From NCBI GenBank assembly GCA_013791885.1, contig VMSZ01000001.1:25647-89646 (forward strand): DNA of 64,000 bases. The letters are read 5' to 3'. Numbering within the stretch: the first letter of the stretch is position 1; every line of letters starts with the position of its first letter. Under the pieces are notes generated by a model that made no database searches, was not told the DNA's origin, and worked only from the letters and a program-made list of their open reading frames with translations. Position numbers and translations under genes: made by a program. This stretch comes from Sulfurimonas sp. Its GTDB lineage: Bacteria > Campylobacterota > Campylobacteria > Campylobacterales > Sulfurimonadaceae. Below are positions 53,595 through 60,588 of the stretch, one piece after another.

Positions 53595-53626
53595 TACACA
53601 AAGACTGCACATTCAAAAGTTATAAT
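53595..53626 (+). promoter_or_regulatory. Copy B of the shared promoter, upstream of the DoxX operon
   Basis: TACACAAAGACTGCACATT is followed by GTTATAAT as -10, 28 nt before the ATG at 53654. It shares 18 of 19 bases with the upstream half of copy A at identical spacing to the -10. Confidence 0.72.
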
Positions 53627-53653
53627 TTATTTAAGATATAAAAGGAGTCTATT

Positions 53654-54094
53654 ATGAAATGCGAACAAATATACAGTGAATTTTCACGTTTATGCGGATA
53701 CTTGAAGCCGCTTTCTCTGCTCTTGGCAAGGTTGATTGTTGCCTATGGATTTTATACTCCGGCTATGACAAAGTGGGCAGATATAAACTCTGTTGCCGAT
53801 TGGTTTGGCACTTTAGGAATCCCGTTTCCAACGCTCAATGCATATTTGGCAGCGAGTACGGAGCTTGCGGGTGTCGTACTTCTTGCTTTAGGCTTATTTA
53901 CAAGATTAATTTCCATTCCGCTCATAGTTGTGATGCTTGTGGCAATAACAACAGTGCATTTGTCAAACGGTTTTTCAGCAGGAGCTAACGGTTTTGAGAT
54001 ACCATTGTATTATATGTTGTTCTTACTCGTCTTCTTAGCTCACGGTGCAGGCAGATTTAGTTTTGACAGAATGTTTTTTGATGAGAAAAATTAG
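53654..54094 (+). CDS. DoxX-family membrane protein
   Basis: 146 residues with four membrane helices (about 20-38, 55-80, 85-105 and 115-135). The DoxX pattern ARLIVAYGFYTPAMTKW is at the start. DoxX proteins occur in HvfABCD/bufferin clusters (as HvfD) and in quinone-linked oxidoreductase sets. AAAGGAG precedes the ATG. It heads a four-gene operon with gaps of 12, 3 and -4 nt. Confidence 0.82.
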   Translation: MKCEQIYSEFSRLCGYLKPLSLLLARLIVAYGFYTPAMTKWADINSVADWFGTLGIPFPTLNAYLAASTELAGVVLLALGLFTRLISIPLIVVMLVAITTVHLSNGFSAGANGFEIPLYYMLFLLVFLAHGAGRFSFDRMFFDEKN

Positions 54095-54106
54095 AAGGAG
54101 AAAAAT

Positions 54107-54304
54107 ATGTGTATTCCTCATAACGGCGGCAGTGTAAGTAACGGTTACGAAAAAGAAGAAAAGCCGAAAAAGCACATTGCCCGTGTTTCAAAAGAGCAGT
54201 TTGAAAAAGGCGATTCTGATTTTATAGATGAAAGAATTATTATAGACAAACCGAAGAAAAAAGAGACTTTTTTAGAACAGCTCGTAAAAGAATTGGCAGG
54301 ATAG
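54107..54304 (+). CDS. Small charged protein of the DoxX operon
   Basis: 65 residues starting MCIPHNGGS, then Lys/Glu-rich (EKEEKPKKHIARV) with a helical tail (FLEQLVKELAG). No domain recognised. AGAAGGAG precedes the ATG. Its place between DoxX and the dehydrogenase genes suggests a common operon. Confidence 0.65.
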   Translation: MCIPHNGGSVSNGYEKEEKPKKHIARVSKEQFEKGDSDFIDERIIIDKPKKKETFLEQLVKELAG

Positions 54305-54307
54305 TTT

Positions 54308-54799
54308 TTGATTTTAAACGCACGCAGAAGCTTTTTAAAAAGTTCTTTTTTGAGTATTGGGATTCTTGTAACACTTCGAGGCGAACTTTTTGGAGCTGTC
54401 TCACCCCTTGAGACACTTTCTCTTGTGCAAAATGATTTGTTTCCTTTTGCCGGTGAACTTGGTGTAAATGCCCCTGCGTATTTGGGGATAGCTTTAAATC
54501 ATAGCCGCATTAGAGATACGGACAAAATCTTTTTACGAAACGGTGTGCAGTGGCTTAACGAAGAGGCTCTTGAGACGTATCAGAGCATCTACTCAAAACT
54601 TTCATCCTCCCAAAGACAAAGTATTTTGCAGCGTATTTCACAAAAAAAATGGGGTGAGAGATGGATTAACGCTATACTCAGTTACACTATGGAAGCAATT
54701 TTCAGTGACAGAGTTTACGGAGTTAACCCTAAAGATGCAGGGCAAAAATGGCTCGGGCATACGGCAGGTTTCCCCCGCCCTACAAAGGCGTTTGTGTGA
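54308..54799 (+). CDS. Gluconate-2-dehydrogenase subunit-3-like Tat protein
   Basis: 163 residues from a TTG at 54308 (AGGA upstream). Tat signal NARRSFLKSSFLS. Helical domain like the small subunit of membrane-bound GMC dehydrogenases. GMC proteins without a signal peptide are exported with such a partner. Ends GTGTGA, with the GMC gene starting at the overlapping GTG. Confidence 0.75.
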   Translation: MILNARRSFLKSSFLSIGILVTLRGELFGAVSPLETLSLVQNDLFPFAGELGVNAPAYLGIALNHSRIRDTDKIFLRNGVQWLNEEALETYQSIYSKLSSSQRQSILQRISQKKWGERWINAILSYTMEAIFSDRVYGVNPKDAGQKWLGHTAGFPRPTKAFV

Positions 54800-56457
54800 A
54801 GGTTGATGTCTGCATAATCGGAAGCGGTGCCGGCGGCTCGCCTATAGCATACGAACTCTCAAACGCAGGTTTTTCTGTCCTGGTTCTGGAAAAGGGAAAA
54901 AACTTCACTGAAAAAGATTTTTCAAAAGATGAACTTGCAGTCTCGCGAAGAGAACTTTTTACACCTTCCCTTCAAGAAGAACAGCATGTTATAAACCAAA
55001 AATTCAAAGACGGCACAATAGAGCGTTACGAGGGAGCCGAGTATAACTGGAATTTTTGGAACGGTTCCATGGTCGGCGGTTCTTCAAACCTTATGAGCGG
55101 TTATTTCCATAGAATGAAACCTGATGACTTTAGACTTTTGAGCGTTTATGGAGCGATTGAAGGGGCCAACATCGTGGATTGGCCCCTTTCTTACGGGGAG
55201 CTTGAGCCATATTACAAAAAGGTTGAAAAAATCATCGGGGTAAGCGGGGTTGTTGCAAGGCATAAATTTGCAGAACCGCGTTCATCGCCTGAGTTTCCTT
55301 TTTCGGCTTTGGAAGTAAACGCAGCCACAAAATGGTTTGACAAAGCTTGTTCAAAACTCGGATTTCACAGCATACAAACGCCGAGGGCAGTTTTACCTTA
55401 TGATGCACTCGGACGCAGTGGCTGTTCTTACTCTAATTTTTGCGGAAGTTACGGTTGTGCTACGGGAGCAAAGGGCAGTGCAAGAGCGGCTTTACTTCAA
55501 AAATGCAGTGCGAAAATAATTACAGAAGCCTTTGTTTATAGGTTGGAGAGTGATGTAAAGAGAGTCAAAAAAGCACACTATTACGATAAGGATATGAACT
55601 CTCATGAAGTTGAGGCGAAGATTTTTGTCGTAGCGGCTCAGGCGATTGAGACTTCGCGTTTACTGCTCAACTCCAAAAATGAGTATTTTAAAAACGGGTT
55701 AGCGAATAATAACGGACAAGTTGGAAAAAATCTCATTTTCTCAGGCGGAGGCAGCGGAGAGGGAAGACTCAGGTTTGAAAATTTGAGTGAATCCGAACAA
55801 AAAGAACTCATGCAAGCAGGACTTTTTTTCAACAGAAGTTTGCAGGATTGGTATGAGTATAATGAAGAAGGGAGAAAACTCAAAGGCGGGACGATTGACT
55901 TCTTGTTTGAACACGCAAACGCAGTCTCACGCGCTTCAAGAGAGTTTTATAATGAGCAGGGAAATATCATCTGGGGTGATGAACTCAAAAACAAAATCTT
56001 CAAAAATTTCACAACTTCCCGTGTGCTAAGCTTTGAGGTTTTTAATGACTGGCTTCCCACAGATGAGTGTTTTGTGAGTGCGGATGAAAAGCTCAAAGAC
56101 AAGTACGGCGTGAATGTCGGGGTTATAAATCTTTGGGGGCATCCGCAGGATTTAAAAGTCGGTGAGCATTTAGCAAAAGAAGCAGTGAAAGTTTTAGAGA
56201 AGATGGGAGCGGAAGAAATTTCCTACTCCATCTCAGCCTCGCCTCCGCCGAACTTAGTTGCCGGCGGCTGCCGTTTTGGAGAGAATCCAAAAACATCTGT
56301 TTTAGATAAAAACTGCAAGGCCCATGAGCTGGAAAATTTGTATGTGAGTGATGCTTCTTTTATGCCGACTGGCGGGAGTGTGCCCTATACCTGGACTATC
56401 TATGCAAATGCGTTTCGTGTAGCAGATAAACTGTTAGAGATATTAAGAAAAGCTTAA
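54796..56457 (+). CDS. GMC-family FAD oxidoreductase
   Basis: 553 residues from the GTG at 54796, 4-nt overlap with the previous gene. FAD motif VDVCIIGSGAGGSPIAYELS at the start; GGSSNLMSGYF; C-terminal VGSDASFMPTGG-like YVSDASFMPTGGSVPYTWT holds the active-site region (H/N pair not clear). No signal peptide, so probably exported with the Tat-bearing small subunit. Natural substrate, sugar or alcohol, unknown. Its link to a copper-type promoter is unusual. Confidence 0.82.
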   Translation: MKVDVCIIGSGAGGSPIAYELSNAGFSVLVLEKGKNFTEKDFSKDELAVSRRELFTPSLQEEQHVINQKFKDGTIERYEGAEYNWNFWNGSMVGGSSNLMSGYFHRMKPDDFRLLSVYGAIEGANIVDWPLSYGELEPYYKKVEKIIGVSGVVARHKFAEPRSSPEFPFSALEVNAATKWFDKACSKLGFHSIQTPRAVLPYDALGRSGCSYSNFCGSYGCATGAKGSARAALLQKCSAKIITEAFVYRLESDVKRVKKAHYYDKDMNSHEVEAKIFVVAAQAIETSRLLLNSKNEYFKNGLANNNGQVGKNLIFSGGGSGEGRLRFENLSESEQKELMQAGLFFNRSLQDWYEYNEEGRKLKGGTIDFLFEHANAVSRASREFYNEQGNIIWGDELKNKIFKNFTTSRVLSFEVFNDWLPTDECFVSADEKLKDKYGVNVGVINLWGHPQDLKVGEHLAKEAVKVLEKMGAEEISYSISASPPPNLVAGGCRFGENPKTSVLDKNCKAHELENLYVSDASFMPTGGSVPYTWTIYANAFRVADKLLEILRKA

Positions 56458-56499
56458 TGACAATAGTACTATTATCTTTTCAAATACAAGGAGTTCAAA

Positions 56500-56835
56500 A
56501 TGAAATATATATTAGTTGCTAGTTTGGTGCTGGGCGGTGTTCTTATGGCAGGACAAAATAATATGGTTCCTTCATTTAGTGATTTTGATGGCAATCGAGA
56601 TGGAAAAGTGACTCAGGAAGAGTTTGAAACCACGCAACAACAGCGTATGGCAGAGAAAGCTGAGGCCGGCAGAATGCTTAAAAATGCAGGGAATGCTCCT
56701 ACTTTTGCAGACATAGACACAAATAATGACGGTTCTTTTGATTCTATTGAATTTTCCGCGCATCAGGTGAAACAAAGAGGCGTAAAACAAAGTATGGGCA
56801 TGGGTAAAGGAATGGGACAGGGCGCAGTCAAGTAA
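56500..56835 (+). CDS. Exported EF-hand protein
   Basis: 111 residues with a signal peptide (LVASLVLGGVLMAG). Two calcium-binding loops: DFDGNRDGKVTQEEF and DIDTNNDGSFDSIEF. The tail is Met/Gly-rich (MGMGKGMGQG), a possible metal-binding feature. It is 42 nt after the GMC gene with its own AAGGAG, and may be read through from it. Confidence 0.82.
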   Translation: MKYILVASLVLGGVLMAGQNNMVPSFSDFDGNRDGKVTQEEFETTQQQRMAEKAEAGRMLKNAGNAPTFADIDTNNDGSFDSIEFSAHQVKQRGVKQSMGMGKGMGQGAVK

Positions 56836-56869
56836 GCTAAACCAGAAGGGTTTAAAAGCCGAAGCTTAC
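56832..56869. terminator. Cruciform-type hairpin between convergent genes
   Basis: GTAAGCT/AGCTTAC encloses TAAACC-N5-GGTTTA. It covers the 3' ends of the EF-hand and HD-GYP genes, so it probably stops transcription from both sides. Confidence 0.5.
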
Positions 56870-57828
56870 TGCAGAAGTGATTTCAGAAATATTTTAATGT
56901 AGTCTTGATTAAATTTCCCTGCCATTGCCTCACCCTTCATCATCAATTGCAGAGCTTCAAAGCTGGAATATTTAAGTCTGTAGGGTCTGTCATTTGTCAG
57001 GGCATTAAAAACATCGCAAATCGCTAAAATAGCGGCGGCATTGCTGATGTTTTTACCCTTTAAATGCTCTGGATAACCGCTTCCGTCGTAACATTCATGG
57101 TGGTGCATGATGGCATCAAGGATATATGGTTCAACAATCTTGTTCTGTGTGGCAATAGTGACGCTGCGTTTAGGGTGTTCCTGAATGGATGCAGTTTCAT
57201 CTTCACTGAGTTTTGAGTCTTTATGTATAATGTTCTCGTCAATTTTTTTAAAACCAATATCATGAAGCAGGGCGGCTGTTCCAAGTTGCAGTAATTTGTC
57301 ACTTGTTATTTTAAGAGAAAAGCCAAGGTTAACTGCGTAGATGGCTACATAAAGGGAGTGGTGAGAAAGATTGAGATCACTTTGAAAAAGAGATATGGTA
57401 TTTTTTAGATATTGCTGATTGATTGTGATTAAAAATATAATCCCACTGACAATTTTTGTAACACAGGAAAGATTTATTGTATCGTCTGCATTTTGCAGGT
57501 AGTCATCAAAGAGTTGAGTATTTACTTCGGTGAGCAATTCCAAACTTTTTGCAAAATCATTTTTGTTATATTTAAGGTAGGTTTGCAGAGTCTCGCAAGA
57601 GAGCGTTTGTCGCTTGGCTTCTTTTTTTGATACGTAAACATGCTCTTTCTCTTGAAGAGTCTTGAAAAGTTTTGGGCTTAAAACAGTTCCCGCTTCTATA
57701 ATAATGACGTAGTCACCATTTTTTTTGATAAAAATATTAAACGCGACGCCATACCCCACTCTCAGGGAATTTACATCCAACACTTCGTATTCAGTCTGAT
57801 ATTTTATTTTTGCTTGAACAACTTTCAT
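56866..57828 (-). CDS. HD-GYP-domain protein (c-di-GMP phosphodiesterase-like)
   Basis: 320 residues. The C-terminal HD-GYP domain has HDIGFKKI, QEHPKRS, and HHECYDGSGYPEHLKGKNIS, so the catalytic set looks complete. The N-terminal ~110 residues resemble the DUF3391-like or PilZ-like fold that precedes some HD-GYP domains. It shares a short divergent region with the Cus operon. Confidence 0.87.
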   Translation of the reverse strand: MKVVQAKIKYQTEYEVLDVNSLRVGYGVAFNIFIKKNGDYVIIIEAGTVLSPKLFKTLQEKEHVYVSKKEAKRQTLSCETLQTYLKYNKNDFAKSLELLTEVNTQLFDDYLQNADDTINLSCVTKIVSGIIFLITINQQYLKNTISLFQSDLNLSHHSLYVAIYAVNLGFSLKITSDKLLQLGTAALLHDIGFKKIDENIIHKDSKLSEDETASIQEHPKRSVTIATQNKIVEPYILDAIMHHHECYDGSGYPEHLKGKNISNAAAILAICDVFNALTNDRPYRLKYSSFEALQLMMKGEAMAGKFNQDYIKIFLKSLLQ

Positions 57829-57878
57829 ATATCACATTTATATCATAAAAAAACTTCTTTTATTATGAATATTTTGTC

Positions 57879-57910
57879 TACACACACTCTGCACAATCAA
57901 TAAGTATAAT
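57879..57910 (+). promoter_or_regulatory. Copy C of the shared promoter, upstream of the Cus-type operon
   Basis: TACACACACTCTGCACAAT is followed by GTATAAT as -10, 33 nt before the ATG at 57944. The spacing equals copies A and B. Divergence from them in the N5 region argues for functional constraint on the rest. Confidence 0.7.
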
Positions 57911-57943
57911 TCCTCTACATAAAAAAATATTCAGGAGTTTAAG

Positions 57944-58327
57944 ATGAGATTATTATCAACTTTATTAGCTTTAGGTTTGACTTTTTCACTCTCAAACGCA
58001 GCTGCGTTTGAGCAAGAGATTCGTTCTACTTTAGCAATTGTAAAGATAAGCAGTAAAAAGCCTTTGGTTGTGGGAAATAATGTAGTGGTTTTGGAAATAA
58101 GTAAAGATGCAAAACCAAGCAGCGGTGATGAGGTCACGATAAAAACCTTTATGCCGGCTATGCCTGGAATGCCTTACATGGAAAACAAAGAGGCGGCAAA
58201 AGAACTCAGTCCAGGAAAATACGAAACCATCATAAACTTTTCTATGAGCGGAACTTGGCAGATTCATATCTATGTTACTCCAAAAGAGGGTAAAAAGTAC
58301 AGAGTGAAAACTTCTGTAAATATTTAG
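57944..58327 (+). CDS. FixH/YtkA-like exported protein with Met-rich motif
   Basis: 127 residues with a signal peptide (TLLALGLTFSLSNA). Single beta-sandwich domain, FixH/YtkA-like. The motif MPAMPGMPYM (four Met at three-residue steps) resembles Cu(I)/Ag(I)-binding sites, so it may serve as periplasmic metal chaperone in place of CusF. First in the operon fixH-like-tolC-cusB-cusA. It contains the 22-bp palindrome in its signal-peptide region. Confidence 0.75.
   Translation: MRLLSTLLALGLTFSLSNAAAFEQEIRSTLAIVKISSKKPLVVGNNVVVLEISKDAKPSSGDEVTIKTFMPAMPGMPYMENKEAAKELSPGKYETIINFSMSGTWQIHIYVTPKEGKKYRVKTSVNI
57991..58012. repeat. Perfect 22-bp palindrome made of two AAACGCAG words
   Basis: CTCAAACGCAG is followed by its exact reverse complement. 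It lies in coding sequence, at the signal-peptide cleavage region of the FixH-like gene, encoding SNAAAFE. The two copies of the over-represented heptamer abut. Confidence 0.9.
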
Positions 58328-58333
58328 GTGTAC

Positions 58334-59539
58334 ATGATGTTGCGGACTCTATTTTTATTGTTTGTTTTGAGTGTGTTTGCGCGGGCGCAAAGCTTAGATG
58401 AAATTATCACATATACACTTGATAATCATAACTCTCTCAGAGCGATTGAGCAGAAACTGAGCTCCTTTGATGAAACACTCTCTCTTACGCAAAAGTTTCA
58501 AAATCCGGAACTCTCCCTGAGTATGGGGGATATCCAGTTTAAGGATGTCACAAACCGTTCTATTGAACCCATGCAGTACCAATCTATAAATCTCAAACAA
58601 AAAATCCCCTATTTTGGAAAACGCGACGCTGCTTACTCAAATGTCTTAGCGAATAAAGAGATTGTTTTTGCTTCACTCCAAGAAGCAAAAGTGGCGCTTG
58701 TCAAAGAGATAAAACTCAGTGCTTACACCATTTGGGAGTATGAACAAAAGCTTTTACTTGTGGATGAAAGTATGGAGCTTGTGAAAAAAAACATTGAGCT
58801 GAGCAACATTTACGTCTCAAACGCAGGTGAAGGTTGGCATATGGAGATGAGTTCTATAGAGCTTGAACACTCAGAACTCAAAATAAAAAAGCACAGCCTG
58901 CAAAGCGAATTGCGTCAACTTTATGCAAGGCTTTCGTATCTAAGCGCTATGGAAGTGACTTCACTTGACGTAAGCGTGAGTATGAAAGAACCACTCTCGC
59001 TTGAGAGTTATTTGCAAGAGCTGCCAAACAATAAAACCTATCTCAAAAAAGCAGCGCAGATTGAAGAAAAAAATTCTTTTGCAAAAGTCAAAGAACTTGA
59101 TGCAAATATTGACCCTTTTGTAAGTATCGGGTATTTCCAGCGAGAATCATTTGAAGATTATGTCAGCGTGAGTGTCGGAGCGGCTTTGCCCGTGTATGGA
59201 AGTGAGTCTTTAAATGCGCAAAAGGCACGAAAAGAAGTTTTAGAGGCGACAAGTGTGAGAGAGGATTTTTCAGAGTCGCTCAAAGCGGCCATCATACAAG
59301 AGTACGCAAAACTCACAAATGCTTATGAAATCTATAAAATCATCACGAACGAGAGCCTCGTGGAAATTGAGCACATGTTAGAGTTAGCAGATGCAAGTGT
59401 CAAAAACGGTCAAACTCTTGTGCTTTACACAAAACTATTGCAAAAAAGAGTGGCACTTCATGAGAAACAGCGAGTTGCTGAAGCCTCTTTTCAAAGAGCT
59501 CAGACAAATTTAGAAGCACTTAGAGGAGAGATACAATGA
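58334..59539 (+). CDS. TolC/CusC-type outer-membrane efflux protein
   Basis: 401 residues. Start taken at the ATG at 58334; a GTG at 58328 and an ATG at 58337 are possible, with AGGTG as the ribosome site. Signal peptide LFLLFVLSVFARA. Two long coiled-coil repeats typical of outer-membrane efflux proteins (SLDEIITYTLDNHNSLRAIEQKL to the end). It overlaps cusB by 4 nt (ATGA). Confidence 0.82.
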   Translation: MMLRTLFLLFVLSVFARAQSLDEIITYTLDNHNSLRAIEQKLSSFDETLSLTQKFQNPELSLSMGDIQFKDVTNRSIEPMQYQSINLKQKIPYFGKRDAAYSNVLANKEIVFASLQEAKVALVKEIKLSAYTIWEYEQKLLLVDESMELVKKNIELSNIYVSNAGEGWHMEMSSIELEHSELKIKKHSLQSELRQLYARLSYLSAMEVTSLDVSVSMKEPLSLESYLQELPNNKTYLKKAAQIEEKNSFAKVKELDANIDPFVSIGYFQRESFEDYVSVSVGAALPVYGSESLNAQKARKEVLEATSVREDFSESLKAAIIQEYAKLTNAYEIYKIITNESLVEIEHMLELADASVKNGQTLVLYTKLLQKRVALHEKQRVAEASFQRAQTNLEALRGEIQ

Positions 59540-60531
59540 AACACTTACTTTTACTTGCGTTTAGCGTTTTACTTTTGGCAGGCGAAAATAAAATTTCAGT
59601 CTCTCAGCTTTTTGGTGTAAAAACGGTAAAAGTCCAAAAACAAACATCTGCAAAGGTACAAAAAAACTTTGGTTTTGTAAAGGCGGATGAATCATCGCGT
59701 TACGTTGTTAGCGCACGTTTTGGCGGGTATGTTGAAGTTTTGTATGCGGATTCTCTTTACAAAGAAGTCAAAGAGGGCGACATTTTGGCAAAAGTGTATT
59801 CACCAGAAGTGCTGCGTGCAAAAGAGGAGTATCTTGCTGCGTTGAAGTTTGACACGATTCGCAAAAACACTCAAATGGTGGCGAGTGCGCGTGAGAAGTT
59901 AACACTTTTAAATATAAGCAATGCCGAGATAAAAGAGATAGAAAAAACGCAAACAGCCTCTGCGTTTACAAACATTAGAGCTCCAAAAAGCGGGACTGTT
60001 TTTGCAAAAAGCATCTCCAATCTTGATGCTTTTAACGCAAAACAAAAACTTTTTGAAATAGTCAATCTTGATAGCGTTTGGGTGGAAGCGAGAGTACATC
60101 AAAAAGAGCTGGCAGAACTGAGTCAAATGGATGCCTTTAAAGTAAACGCAATAGGAATAGAGCAGACATTTCATGCAAAAAAAGAGCTGCTTTATCCATC
60201 ATTAGACACCAAAGAAGCCACCTTAACACTGCGTTTATCGGTTGCAAACAAAAAACATCTGCTTAAAGAGGGAATGTATGTCACTCTAAACGCAAGTGCA
60301 AAAGAGCAGGCGTTTCTGACCCTTCCGGTCAGTGCTGTTATAAGAAAGAACGGAGCGTTTTTTGTTTTTGCAGTCGGAGAATATGAGGGTGAATACGAAC
60401 CGCTAGAAGTAGAAGCAAGCATCCTAAACGCAGACACATACATTGTAAGCGGCCTTGAAGAGGGAACTGAAGTTGTAAACAATGCTTTATTTCTTATGGA
60501 TTCGGACGCGCAGATAAATGGGTTGTACTAA
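59536..60531 (+). CDS. cusB: RND efflux periplasmic adaptor (CusB-like)
   Basis: 331 residues with a signal peptide (LLLAFSVLLLAG). Barrel-sandwich halves GGYVEVLYADSLYKEVKEGDILAKVYSPEV and TNIRAPKSGTVFAKSI with an alpha-hairpin between, and a membrane-proximal domain at the C-terminus. Fits the CusB/heavy-metal group. It overlaps the tolC-like gene by 4 nt. Confidence 0.85.
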   Translation: MKHLLLLAFSVLLLAGENKISVSQLFGVKTVKVQKQTSAKVQKNFGFVKADESSRYVVSARFGGYVEVLYADSLYKEVKEGDILAKVYSPEVLRAKEEYLAALKFDTIRKNTQMVASAREKLTLLNISNAEIKEIEKTQTASAFTNIRAPKSGTVFAKSISNLDAFNAKQKLFEIVNLDSVWVEARVHQKELAELSQMDAFKVNAIGIEQTFHAKKELLYPSLDTKEATLTLRLSVANKKHLLKEGMYVTLNASAKEQAFLTLPVSAVIRKNGAFFVFAVGEYEGEYEPLEVEASILNADTYIVSGLEEGTEVVNNALFLMDSDAQINGLY

Positions 60532-60577
60532 TTAGGCCGCTGAGGCCACCAAAGCTAACTCTCAAGAGAGTAGAGAA
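60531..60577 (+). repeat. Dispersed element in the cusB-cusA gap
   Basis: TTAGGCCGCTGAGGCCACC followed by AAAGCTAAC resembles CTAGCCGCTTAGGCACTAAAGCTAGC of the nifS-nifU gap. It ends in the hairpin ACTCTC-AA-GAGAGT. The cusA ribosome site AAAAGGAAA follows. Confidence 0.4.
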
Positions 60578-60588
60578 AAGGAAATGTA

